Shown here in pieces: positions 1-5,918 of a stretch of DNA of 8,017 nucleotides (positions are counted from its first letter, which is position 1; each line of letters begins with the position of its first letter). Below the pieces are notes generated by a model. The model was not told the DNA's origin. It worked only from the letters and a program-made list of their open reading frames with translations, and did no database searches. The translations under genes were made by a program, and so were the position numbers. This stretch comes from CAYSHJ01 sp964589725 (GTDB lineage: Bacteria; Planctomycetota; Planctomycetia; Planctomycetales; Planctomycetaceae), in the NCBI GenBank assembly GCA_964589725.1, contig CAZPUJ010000288.1, positions 1 to 8,017 on the forward strand, written 5' to 3'.

Positions 1-74
1 TCGTGCTCGAACGCCGGGTCATAAAGGCCTTGCTTCTTGGGCCAACCATTGCTGTGTAACATCACATGACTCAT
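1..74 (-). CDS. gltB: Glutamate synthase large subunit, N-terminal fragment (runs off left edge)
   Basis: Reading the minus strand from an ATG at 74-72 gives 24 codons that stay open to the window edge. They end in GLYDPAFEH, with the next codon starting GA (Asp or Glu). Large glutamate synthase subunits typically begin their mature glutaminase domain with a segment of the form GLYDPxxEHDACGVGF, whose Cys becomes the N-terminal nucleophile after propeptide removal. The window therefore stops one or two residues before that Cys, and what is visible is the short propeptide. The enzyme transfers the amide nitrogen of glutamine to 2-oxoglutarate, giving two glutamates in the cytoplasm. An AGGAAG Shine-Dalgarno (87-82) lies 7 nt before the ATG and supports this start. 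The gene follows the LysR regulator on the same strand after 83 bp. The identification rests on this short motif only, so it is likely rather than certain. Confidence 0.72.
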   Translation of the reverse strand, partial: MSHVMLHSNGWPKKQGLYDPAFEH

Positions 75-81
75 ATCATCA

Positions 82-87
82 CTTCCT
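82..87 (-). promoter_or_regulatory. Ribosome binding site of gltB
   Basis: The minus strand reads AGGAAG here, 7 nt before the ATG at 74-72. It is the best Shine-Dalgarno match at this end of the window and fixes the start of the truncated gene. Confidence 0.6.
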
Positions 88-157
88 GACTACGCCACAG
101 CGGACAACGGCCGAACGCCGATCTGCAAAGCATCGCAACGGCGACTGTGTTAAACCA

Positions 158-1147
158 TTAACTCATCACCGGTCGTTCGGCTTGTCGACGCCCGTTTGTG
201 TTTCGATGGACTCGTTCGACCGGCGGCAACGATTCCGGCAAGATCTTGAGGAGATCAAGCAGCTTGGACGCGGCCGTTGAGAGTGTCTTGTGGCGTTTGT
301 GGATGACTCCCAGCGGACGATGCCACGAAACGTCCTTGAGCGATAATGCGACTAATGTTTTGCGAGCGACTTCGCGTTGCACGGTCGGCTCCGGCAAGAT
401 CGACACGCCCAAACCGTCTTCGATGGCCCGTTTGATGTTCTCGATATTGTCGAATGCGTGAACGACGTTGACGGCAACTTTCTCCGCCTTCAGCCAGCGG
501 TCGATCTGCCGGCGAATCGTCAGATCTTCGGTGAAGTTCACGAACGGTAGACCGTCGAGCGCTTGCACCGAGACTCCGCCGAGTTGTCGGCCTTGCTCGG
601 CCAGTTGGTGCCCGGGAGACACGACCAGCACCATCGGCTGACGCTGCCACGGCTGCGAACTGAACTCGCCTCCTTCTCTGGGGAACGAGACCAGTCCGAG
701 GTCCGCTTCGTCCGCTGAGACTCTTCGGTAGACCTCGTCGGGATGCAAGTAGTCGATGCGCAGATCGACGTCAGGGTACTGGTCGCGAAACCGCTGGACG
801 TAGCAATCCATCTCGGACAGCCCGACGGAATAAATCGCCGCCAAGCGAACGCGTCCCACAACCTTGTTGACCATCGCGCGCACGCGGTCGTCGAGCTTGC
901 GAAACTCGTCCAACAGAGAGCGACTACCTTCGTGGTAGACCGCTCCGGCGGGAGTCAGTTCAAACGGTCGCTTGCTCCGGTCGATCAGTTGCACGCCCAA
1001 GCGACGCTCGAGTGCAGAGATCGACTGACTGACCGATGATTGCGTGACCTCACGCTCGACCGCCGCTTTCGAAAAGCTGCGTTGAGCGACCACTTCGCAA
1101 AAAAGTTCCACGTTTCGCAAAGGCATCTGAGCGCTATCCGCCTGCAT
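158..1147 (-). CDS. LysR-family transcriptional regulator
   Basis: A 329-residue protein of usual LysR length, slightly extended at the C-terminus. Residues about 10-68 form the winged helix-turn-helix: LRNVELFCEVV, then SFSKAA, SVSQSISALERRLG and FELTPAG, all hallmark LysR positions. Residues about 98-300 look like the periplasmic-binding-protein-like effector domain (VGRVRLAAIYSVG, ADLGLVSFP, MVLVVSPGH, ENIKRAIEDGLGVSILPE). The last 25 or so residues are polar and probably disordered. The protein should bind DNA as a dimer or tetramer and respond to a small metabolite; the ligand cannot be read from the sequence. A second ATG at 1126-1124 (Met8, MPLRNVELF) fits the family's usual N-terminus better and has a weak GGCGGA upstream, so the true protein may be 322 residues. 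The gene lies directly upstream of gltB on the same strand and is divergent from the DUF502 gene. Regulation of gltB, as GltC does in Bacillus, is an inference. Confidence 0.95.
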   Translation of the reverse strand: MQADSAQMPLRNVELFCEVVAQRSFSKAAVEREVTQSSVSQSISALERRLGVQLIDRSKRPFELTPAGAVYHEGSRSLLDEFRKLDDRVRAMVNKVVGRVRLAAIYSVGLSEMDCYVQRFRDQYPDVDLRIDYLHPDEVYRRVSADEADLGLVSFPREGGEFSSQPWQRQPMVLVVSPGHQLAEQGRQLGGVSVQALDGLPFVNFTEDLTIRRQIDRWLKAEKVAVNVVHAFDNIENIKRAIEDGLGVSILPEPTVQREVARKTLVALSLKDVSWHRPLGVIHKRHKTLSTAASKLLDLLKILPESLPPVERVHRNTNGRRQAERPVMS

Positions 1148-1173
1148 CGTTCAATATGATCATCAGAAGAACT

Positions 1174-1202
1174 AATAGAGCATCCTGCCCGCGATTAGAG
1201 CA
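1174..1202. repeat. Direct repeat AWTAGAGCA at 20-bp pitch, candidate operator
   Basis: AATAGAGCA (1174-1182) recurs as ATTAGAGCA (1194-1202), matching at 8 of 9 positions. The two copies start 20 bp apart, close to two turns of the helix, so they would present the same DNA face. They lie 27-55 bp upstream of the LysR start codon, where an autoregulatory site would be expected. LysR proteins usually bind interrupted palindromes (T-N11-A) rather than direct repeats, so the assignment is speculative and chance is possible. Confidence 0.3.
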
Positions 1203-1338
1203 AGGGGGGCAGTTTAAGTTCCGATCGTCGCTCGTCAAGCCAACGGGCGAAATGACGATTGGCAGACTCGGCGGTCGCTGACGGGGGTTGATCTCGTCAA
1301 GTCCATCGTCCGTGCGAATGCGTGAGGTCGAGAGGTGC

Positions 1339-1366
1339 TTGAATGGCGAGATGACAGGACTATACT
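1339..1366 (+). promoter_or_regulatory. Candidate sigma70-type promoter for the DUF502 gene
   Basis: TTGAAT (1339-1344) and TATACT (1361-1366) are separated by 16 bp. TTGAAT matches the -35 consensus at 4 of 6 bases and TATACT matches the -10 consensus at 5 of 6. Transcription would start near 1373 and leave a leader of about 95 nt before the DUF502 ATG. This is the best promoter match in the divergent region. Confidence 0.4.
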
Positions 1367-1402
1367 CCGGTGGAGTGGTTGAAGTCTGGCAGTTCGCGCA
1401 CC

Positions 1403-1418
1403 GGCCGTATTTTCGGCC
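1403..1418 (+). other. Small leader hairpin upstream of the DUF502 gene
   Basis: GGCCG (1403-1407) pairs with CGGCC (1414-1418) around a TATTTT loop and is followed by TGTTTG. It would lie within the leader RNA made from the promoter at 1339-1366. The stem is only 5 bp and the U run is short, so attenuation is possible but weakly supported. Confidence 0.22.
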
Positions 1419-1467
1419 TGTTTGCGTTGGCGTCACGGAGTGATGCGTTTCCTTTGGCATCTTGACA

Positions 1468-2541
1468 ATGAATTTGCCCGAGTCCCCCAGTTCCGCTCCG
1501 AGCCCCGTTTCGCCAACAGAGCATCCTGTGAGCGCGACGCGAATCTTCGTGCGCGGTCTCGCCATCGCGATTCCGCCGATCTTGACGCTGGTGATCCTGG
1601 TTTGGATCGCTCAGGCGATCAACAACTTTATCGTGCTGCCGATTAGTTCGGCGGTACGGTTTTCGATCGCACATGCCGTGCAAAAGATTCAGCCGGTGGA
1701 TGGCCTGCTCCGACCTGACGGACTGCCGGCGCTGCCTTTCTGCGAGAAGGGTTACTTGGTGCCGGAGGACCAGCGGACGGTTTTATTGGAGCGGCTGGCG
1801 AGGGTCGAGGATGCGTCGCGCGAGCAGGCGATCCTGGATATGCGGCAGGAGCTCCAAAAGGTTGCGTACTTTCCGCGAGGGAAGGAGGCTGTGCCGTACT
1901 TAGACTACTACGACGTCGCCAAGGAGCGGGGAGTCGCGCAGGTGCCGGGAACCGCGATCGGTATCTACATGGAATTGGTCACGATCCGCTCGTTTCAACC
2001 GCTGTTTCATTTCAGCTTGGTGGCAGTGGTGATTTCGATTGTCGGTGTGTATTCGATTGGTCGCTTCGTCACGCACCGTTTGGGAGCGTGGATCGTGGCG
2101 CGGGCCGGTTGGTTTGTCAGCGGCGTGCCGTTGGTCGGACAAATCTTCTCGGCCGTGAAACATGTCACGGACTTCTTCCTGGCCGAACGAGACTTGAAGT
2201 ACCAGCGCGTTGTGGCGGTCGAGTATCCTCGTCCCGGCATCTGGTCGCTGGGATTCGTCACTGGCAGAGGAATGCCTGAATGTGCTCAAGCCGCGGGAGA
2301 ACCCCTGGTCAGCGTGTTGATTCCCAGCTCGCCACTGCCACTCACGGGTTACACGATGAACGTCCGCAAGAGCGAGTTGGTCGACTTGAGCATGACTCTT
2401 GATCAAGCGTTCCAGTACGTCATGTCCTGTGGTGTACTGGTGCCGCCGCCGCCGCCGAACTCCAACTCGGCCACGCTCGTCGGCAACGGCACCGCCGAGC
2501 CGCCGGCGCTTCCCGGACAAACGACTCAGCCGGCGTTTTGA
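1468..2541 (+). CDS. DUF502-family membrane protein with long inter-helix insertion
   Basis: A 357-residue inner-membrane protein of unknown function. Its DUF502 signature is clear: VPLVGQIFSAVK at about 220-231 and VEYPRPGIWSLGFVTG at about 251-266. The first membrane helix is about 26-50 and the second about 180-198. Most DUF502 proteins I know of are near 200 residues with a short loop between helices. Here about 110 hydrophilic residues intervene, including a stretch with helical, coiled-coil-like charge patterning (about 100-132). The N-terminal 24 residues and the C-terminal 40 are Pro/Ser/Asn-rich, including a run of six prolines. I chose the ATG at 1468; a TTG two codons upstream is in frame but less likely. 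No clear Shine-Dalgarno precedes it. The HIT gene begins 27 bp downstream, suggesting co-transcription. Some DUF502 relatives have been linked to membrane homeostasis in other organisms, but no function can be assigned here. Confidence 0.9.
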   Translation: MNLPESPSSAPSPVSPTEHPVSATRIFVRGLAIAIPPILTLVILVWIAQAINNFIVLPISSAVRFSIAHAVQKIQPVDGLLRPDGLPALPFCEKGYLVPEDQRTVLLERLARVEDASREQAILDMRQELQKVAYFPRGKEAVPYLDYYDVAKERGVAQVPGTAIGIYMELVTIRSFQPLFHFSLVAVVISIVGVYSIGRFVTHRLGAWIVARAGWFVSGVPLVGQIFSAVKHVTDFFLAERDLKYQRVVAVEYPRPGIWSLGFVTGRGMPECAQAAGEPLVSVLIPSSPLPLTGYTMNVRKSELVDLSMTLDQAFQYVMSCGVLVPPPPPNSNSATLVGNGTAEPPALPGQTTQPAF

Positions 2542-2555
2542 GAGAATTCTAAAGT

Positions 2556-2560
2556 AAGGA
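2556..2560 (+). promoter_or_regulatory. Ribosome binding site of the HIT gene
   Basis: AAGGA lies 8 nt before the GTG at 2569. This good Shine-Dalgarno supports the GTG start, since there is no ATG nearby in frame. Confidence 0.6.
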
Positions 2561-2568
2561 CACAATCC

Positions 2569-3069
2569 GTGTCGCATCAACAGCTCTGGGCGCCGTGGCG
2601 GCTGAACTACCTGGTCAACGAGGTGGTCAAGCCGAGCGACGGCTGCTTCCTGTGCCGCTATCGAGACGATTCTCGCGACGCGGACAACTATCTCGTGCAT
2701 CGCTCCGAGCATTGCATCGTCGTGCTGAATCGCTTTCCATACAACAATGGACATTTGCTGATCGCTCCCAGCGGCCATAAGGCTTCGCTCGACGAGTTGA
2801 CCGATTCCGAATTGCTCGATGCGCAGCGGCAAATTCGGCACATGGTCCAATTGCTCGGCTTGATCATCGGAGCGGAGGGCTTCAACATCGGCCTCAACCT
2901 GGGCCGTGTCGCCGGAGCGGGATTGCCGGGGCATTTGCACTGGCACGTCGTGCCGCGCTGGAATGGCGATGTGAACTTCATGCCGGTGATCGCCGACACC
3001 AAGGTCGTCCCGCAGTCGCTGGAGGCATTGTATCAATTGCTCGCCAGCGAGCTGCCGCAGGCCGAATAA
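2569..3069 (+). CDS. HIT-family protein, Ap4A phosphorylase/hydrolase-like
   Basis: A 166-residue cytoplasmic protein, normal for single-domain HIT enzymes. The N-terminus has the LWAPWR segment seen in the bacterial Ap4A phosphorylase-like branch, followed by a CFLC pair (Cys26 and Cys29) that probably helps bind zinc. Residues 54-67 (NRFPYNNGHLLIAP) are the usual HIT substrate-binding strand region. The histidine triad is His122-Leu-His124-Trp-His126-Val-Val; the middle His is the nucleophile in this superfamily. Known relatives split diadenosine polyphosphates or other nucleotide phosphoanhydrides and phosphoramidates. The exact substrate cannot be told from sequence. Translation starts at GTG 2569, supported by AAGGA 8 nt upstream. 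The gene sits 27 bp after the DUF502 gene and 185 bp before the PIN-TRAM gene, so it is probably the second gene of a two-gene transcript. Confidence 0.95.
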   Translation: MSHQQLWAPWRLNYLVNEVVKPSDGCFLCRYRDDSRDADNYLVHRSEHCIVVLNRFPYNNGHLLIAPSGHKASLDELTDSELLDAQRQIRHMVQLLGLIIGAEGFNIGLNLGRVAGAGLPGHLHWHVVPRWNGDVNFMPVIADTKVVPQSLEALYQLLASELPQAE

Positions 3070-3081
3070 CGAACGTCGTCA

Positions 3082-3110
3082 CACGGAATTCGTTCGACAG
3101 CGACTCCGTG
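3082..3110 (+). terminator. Weak stem-loop after the HIT gene
   Basis: CACGGA (3082-3087) pairs with TCCGTG (3105-3110), with a possible inner TCG/CGA stem. It starts 12 bp after the HIT stop codon. No U run follows on the plus strand, so it may be an RNA 3'-end stabiliser or a chance pairing rather than a terminator. Confidence 0.22.
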
Positions 3111-3254
3111 GAATTACGCAGGTTCAAGAACTTCTGATCGGCGGCGGTTGCAGCAGCCTTTTGTCACCGGTATCGTCGTCGCGACGGTTTCTTCGATCAC
3201 GTGACTCGCGGACCTGATCCCTTCGCATCCCTCTGCTGAAAAGCCTACCTAGAC

Positions 3255-4295
3255 ATGTATCTGATTGTCCTGCGGTTTCTGTATCTGCTGATTTGCGCCA
3301 GCGCGATCGCGGCGATCGTCCACCCGGGGAGCGAACCTCCAAAGATCATCGAAGGACACGAAATTTTCGCGTTCTTGATCATGATGATCATCACGCAGGT
3401 GGCCACGCTGGTCGACGTCTTCATCCCACGCAAACGGATCGAGGTGGTTTCGGCCATGTATTTCGGCCTGCTGATCGGCGTACTCTTGAGCTATCTGATG
3501 CTGCAAGCGATTTCGCCGGTCTTCGCAACGGTGACGGCCTTGAAGGGATATGAAGGTGCGATCAAGACGGTGCTGACGTTGATGATCACCTACTTCAGCA
3601 CGTCGCTTTTGATGCAGACGCGGGACGATTTCCGGTTTGTGATTCCGTACGTCGAGTTCTCGCGCGAACTCAAAGGGGTTCGGCCACTGATTCTCGACAG
3701 CAGCGCTCTCATTGATGGCCGAGTCGCCGATGTCGTCGAGACGAAAATCATCGAGTCCCGCATGATCGTGCCCGACTTCGTGCTGAAAGAAGTTCAGGAC
3801 ATCGCGGACTCGTCCGACAAGAATCGCCGCATGCGCGGCCGACGCGGCCTGGAAGTGTTGGCCAAGCTGCAACAAATGCCGCACGCCGAGGTGTCCGTCT
3901 ACGACACCAAGAAGAAAGACATCGACCATCACGGCATGACCGTTGACCAACGGCTGGTCGAGTTGGCGAAGGATCTGAACGGTCGAGTTGTCACCAGCGA
4001 CTTCAACCTCAACCGCGTGGCCAACGTGCAGGGAGTAGAAGTCATTAATCTCAACGACGTCGCGAGCTCGCTGCGACCGAGGTATCTGCCCGGAGACGCT
4101 TTGAAGGTCCGCGTCATTCGCGAGGGCGAAGCCGTCGGTCAGGGCGTTGGGTATCTCGACGACGGAACGATGGTCGTCTGCGAGCAATCTCGCGAGCTGA
4201 TCGGCAAGGAGATCGAGACGACGGTCACCAGCGTGCTGCAGAGCAGCTCCGGTCGGATGATCTTCGCGCGGCCGAACAGCCTTCCGCCGCGCTGA
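3255..4295 (+). CDS. Membrane-anchored PIN-TRAM domain protein (YacL-like)
   Basis: A 346-residue protein with the order four membrane helices, PIN nuclease domain, TRAM domain, as in Bacillus YacL and its relatives. Helices are at about 3-22, 37-57, 66-88 and 103-121. The PIN domain covers about 143-268 and keeps all four expected acidic residues: Asp148 (LILDSSALIDGR), Glu178 (FVLKEVQDIAD), Asp230 (VDQRLVELAK) and Asp248 (TSDFNLNRVA). The usual TND motif is TSD here, which keeps the Asp. The TRAM domain, a small RNA-binding barrel, is about 271-341 (LPGDALKVRV, VGQGVGYLDDGTMVVCE). By family it should be a metal-dependent ribonuclease tethered to the inner membrane with its catalytic part in the cytoplasm. 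The cellular target is unknown. No antitoxin-like gene flanks it, so it is not a VapC toxin. No strong Shine-Dalgarno precedes the ATG. Confidence 0.95.
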   Translation: MYLIVLRFLYLLICASAIAAIVHPGSEPPKIIEGHEIFAFLIMMIITQVATLVDVFIPRKRIEVVSAMYFGLLIGVLLSYLMLQAISPVFATVTALKGYEGAIKTVLTLMITYFSTSLLMQTRDDFRFVIPYVEFSRELKGVRPLILDSSALIDGRVADVVETKIIESRMIVPDFVLKEVQDIADSSDKNRRMRGRRGLEVLAKLQQMPHAEVSVYDTKKKDIDHHGMTVDQRLVELAKDLNGRVVTSDFNLNRVANVQGVEVINLNDVASSLRPRYLPGDALKVRVIREGEAVGQGVGYLDDGTMVVCEQSRELIGKEIETTVTSVLQSSSGRMIFARPNSLPPR

Positions 4296-4353
4296 GGAAA
4301 CAGAGAATTGCCATTGGTGGCGCTGTGCGACGAAGTCATGCCTGCCGTCGCCC

Positions 4354-4389
4354 AAAAAAGGAAACCCGGCTTCTGGAGGGAAGCCGGGT
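4354..4389 (-). terminator. Intrinsic terminator of the secreted repeat protein gene, at a convergent junction
   Basis: ACCCGGCTTC (4364-4373) and GAAGCCGGGT (4380-4389) form a perfect 10-bp GC-rich stem with a 6-nt loop. Read on the minus strand, the stem is followed by TTTCCTTTTTTGGG, a good U-rich tract. It therefore fits termination of the minus-strand gene ending at 4555. On the plus strand there is no U run after the stem, though the hairpin lies about 70 bp after the PIN-TRAM stop and may still shape that transcript's 3' end. Confidence 0.8.
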
Positions 4390-4441
4390 CGTGAGCAACT
4401 GGAAGGCTGTTTGGGAACCGGGCTGACGCCGGATACCGCGA

Positions 4442-4488
4442 GGGAGGGAGAGAGATTCTGAGGAACGGGAGGGCAGGGGACAGGAGGG
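4442..4488 (+). other. Purine-rich tract with G-quadruplex pattern
   Basis: Nearly all bases here are A or G. The segment 4467-4488 contains four GGG runs (4467-4469, 4471-4473, 4476-4478, 4486-4488) with loops of 1, 2 and 7 nt, meeting the usual G3+N1-7 rule. A further GGGAGGG lies at 4442-4448. It sits between two convergent genes, in the 3' flank of both. Whether it folds is unknown. Confidence 0.4.
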
Positions 4489-4554
4489 ATTCGTGACTTT
4501 ACAAGAGTCCGTTGTCGTGGATGGAGTGAGAGTCCAATCAAACCGACAACTTCA

Positions 4555-5718
4555 CTATCGAGCGATCTCCGCAACCGTGATCGGGTTGTTCGAACGCTCG
4601 GATCGCTGCGAAGATCGCGGTGTGCCGGCGGTGGCTCGCGGACGCCAGCCTGTGACACAAATGGCATCTGAACCTTTGGCCGGCACGAAGCGGACGCCGC
4701 TCTTCGGGGTGTCGTTGTTGTTCGCTCGGCGACCATCGTCGGATCCATCATCCAGCGAATTGCGTCGCGGTTCATAAGACGACTTCGTCGCCGGCACGTC
4801 GGTTGACTTGGCGTCCGACGTCCGACCGCGATTCGTCCCGTCATCTCGCGTGGCCGATTGTTTTCTCGGAACAACCTTGGCCTCGGTCAACGGATCGGGA
4901 GTAAGCATCAGCGCCGTGTTGTTCACGGCCGGTGCGAGCACCGTAGCCGTTCCCGCCGGAACGAAGCGGAATGCGGTCTGAGTCATCGTCACCGTTTTCA
5001 TCACGGTCACTGGCTGCATCGACACAACTTCCTCGTCGACGTACTTGACCGTGTTGACCGCGACCCTTTTCGTCGTTTGTTGTGGAACCAGCCGGGCGAC
5101 GTTGTACGTGACTTGCTTGGTTCCCTGGACGGCAACTCGGCGAGTGACCGGAATCTGCTGCGCGATGACCTGCGATTGGTACTCACGCGTGGCGTACGTC
5201 GACGGCACGAAGGCCTGTCGCATCGCGAAGCCCACCCGGTTCATTTCACCCGCTATTCCCGGGCGATTGTCGTACTGGCAGGGACTCACTTTTTGGTTCT
5301 GGTGCCATTTCGTGATCCACTGTCCGCAGTTTTGCTGGACCGTCTGGCATTCGGTGACGTCTTGATACGTGACCGTCGGCACGCTGGCCGTTTTCTGTTC
5401 GACGACCTGACGATATTCTGTAATTGGCTGATCGACGTAGGCAGTCTCGACGACTGGCTTGCGGACCATCTGTCGGGTTTGCCGGTATTCGGTGACGGGC
5501 ACTTGCCGATAGACCGTTTCGGTCACTGGCTGTGCGACCATCGCCGGTGCGACCGCGCACGGATTGAAGGCGGCCATCGCCGGTGGACAAGGACACGGAC
5601 ACGGATTCCGACCGAATAGTCCCGCGAACGGAATCCACTGAGCGGTGGCCGGACTGGCTGTCGCCAGCCACATCAATGCTCCCATCGCGGGAGCCAAACG
5701 AGACAGTTTCACTGTCAT
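4555..5718 (-). CDS. Secreted V/Y/T/Q-rich repeat protein, planctomycete type, function unknown
   Basis: I do not recognise a characterised function. I take the start as ATG 5718, preceded by AGGA with 7-nt spacing, giving 387 residues. The frame is open 62 codons further, but that part lacks protein character. Residues 1-26 are a Sec signal peptide (KLSR, hydrophobic core, then SPATA before the cut). A cysteine cluster follows (NPCPCPCPP, Cys40/42/44, and Cys54). Residues 64-111 are two 24-residue repeats sharing a PVxET-Y and P-TEYRQ pattern. Residues 112-186 hold Cys124, Cys131 and Cys147. A second, looser array is at 189-240 (PVTRRVAVQ, TTKRVAVNT, QPVTVMKTV). The last 110 residues are charged and low-complexity, with FRFVPAG (250-256) echoed by VRFVPAK (342-347) and a lone Cys354. 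Alternating V/T/Y residues suggest extended beta structure. It resembles planctomycete YTV-like repeat proteins and may belong to the cell envelope or extracellular matrix. Confidence 0.8.
   Translation of the reverse strand: MTVKLSRLAPAMGALMWLATASPATAQWIPFAGLFGRNPCPCPCPPAMAAFNPCAVAPAMVAQPVTETVYRQVPVTEYRQTRQMVRKPVVETAYVDQPITEYRQVVEQKTASVPTVTYQDVTECQTVQQNCGQWITKWHQNQKVSPCQYDNRPGIAGEMNRVGFAMRQAFVPSTYATREYQSQVIAQQIPVTRRVAVQGTKQVTYNVARLVPQQTTKRVAVNTVKYVDEEVVSMQPVTVMKTVTMTQTAFRFVPAGTATVLAPAVNNTALMLTPDPLTEAKVVPRKQSATRDDGTNRGRTSDAKSTDVPATKSSYEPRRNSLDDGSDDGRRANNNDTPKSGVRFVPAKGSDAICVTGWRPRATAGTPRSSQRSERSNNPITVAEIAR
4999..5154 (-). repeat. Second degenerate V/T/R-rich repeat array in the secreted protein
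   Basis: It encodes residues 189-240 of the secreted protein. Two units of about 22-25 residues each contain a RVAV core (PVTRRVAVQ and TTKRVAVNT) followed by a Val/Tyr stretch (VTYNV, VKYV). A partial third unit begins QPVTVM. It is more diverged than the first array. Confidence 0.5.
5386..5529 (-). repeat. Tandem 24-residue repeat in the secreted protein
   Basis: Residues 64-87 and 88-111 align without gaps. About 11 of 24 positions are identical, including the PV-ET and TEYRQ cores. Each unit is itself two related halves (PVTETVYRQ and PVTEYRQ in the first), so the ancestral unit may be 10-14 residues. Confidence 0.6.
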
Positions 5719-5725
5719 GGCACCA

Positions 5726-5729
5726 TCCT
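5726..5729 (-). promoter_or_regulatory. Ribosome binding site deciding the start of the secreted repeat protein
   Basis: The minus strand reads AGGA 7 nt before the ATG at 5718-5716. This start places a classical signal peptide at the very N-terminus, which is why it is preferred over the upstream in-frame ATG at 5904. Confidence 0.5.
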
Positions 5730-5842
5730 GTTGAGTGCGAGGAGGGGGGAAGATTGTCGTTGCGACGGAGAAAGGATTTCGAGAGGTGGCACGCGTTGGG
5801 TCAGAGTGGGCTTTCGTTGTGCTGCCCGCAGCGTGAAGCGGG

Positions 5843-5871
5843 TGTGTACTGGAATCAGAAATATGGGTCAA
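5843..5871 (-). promoter_or_regulatory. Possible promoter of the secreted repeat protein gene
   Basis: On the minus strand TTGACC (5871-5866) is 17 bp from TACACA (5848-5843). The -35 matches 5 of 6 consensus bases but the -10 only 3 of 6. It lies downstream of the recQ hairpins and would give a leader of about 115-120 nt. Confidence 0.25.
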
Positions 5872-5890
5872 GACGGCTCGCGAGAAATAT

Positions 5891-5910
5891 CGGTCAGGGT
5901 CCACTGACCG
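5891..5910 (-). terminator. Hairpin after recQ (distal of two)
   Basis: CGGTCAG and CTGACCG form a perfect 7-bp stem around a 6-nt loop. On the minus strand it is followed by ATATTTCTC, moderately U-rich. It lies about 50 bp after the recQ stop and before the next gene's likely promoter, so it is a plausible weak intrinsic terminator. Confidence 0.42.
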
Positions 5911-5918
5911 CGAAAATC

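Larger units (their letters stand above)
1148..1467. other. Divergent intergenic region between the LysR and DUF502 genes
   Basis: These 320 bp separate two divergent genes. They contain a repeated AWTAGAGCA element near the LysR start, a sigma70-like promoter toward the DUF502 gene and a small leader hairpin, each listed separately. A frame open across part of it on the minus strand runs antisense into the DUF502 gene and looks like no known protein. I see no RNA gene here. Confidence 0.6.

Noticed and set aside
1462..1467. TTGACA, a perfect -35 box, at the start of the DUF502 gene.
   Set aside because: It overlaps the start codon region and has no -10 at suitable distance before a gene. 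Its first three bases could serve as a TTG start, but the ATG at 1468 is preferred.
1900..3036. A 378-codon minus-strand frame opposite the DUF502 and HIT genes.
   Set aside because: It spans two real genes and their spacer and shows no recognisable fold. Its composition is typical of a shadow frame.
3255..4295. The PIN-domain gene as a VapC-type toxin.
   Set aside because: It has four membrane helices and a TRAM domain, is more than twice the size of VapC, and no small antitoxin gene is adjacent.
3249..4874. A 541-codon open frame on the minus strand opposite the PIN-TRAM gene.
   Set aside because: It mirrors a well-supported plus-strand gene, runs through the terminator hairpin, and its translation is rich in Arg, Asp and His with no domain pattern. 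It is a GC-driven antisense shadow.
5719..5904. A 62-residue N-terminal extension of the secreted repeat protein from the ATG at 5904.
   Set aside because: It would bury the signal peptide, starts inside the recQ hairpin, lacks a Shine-Dalgarno and has unpatterned composition. The ATG at 5718 has AGGA at good spacing.
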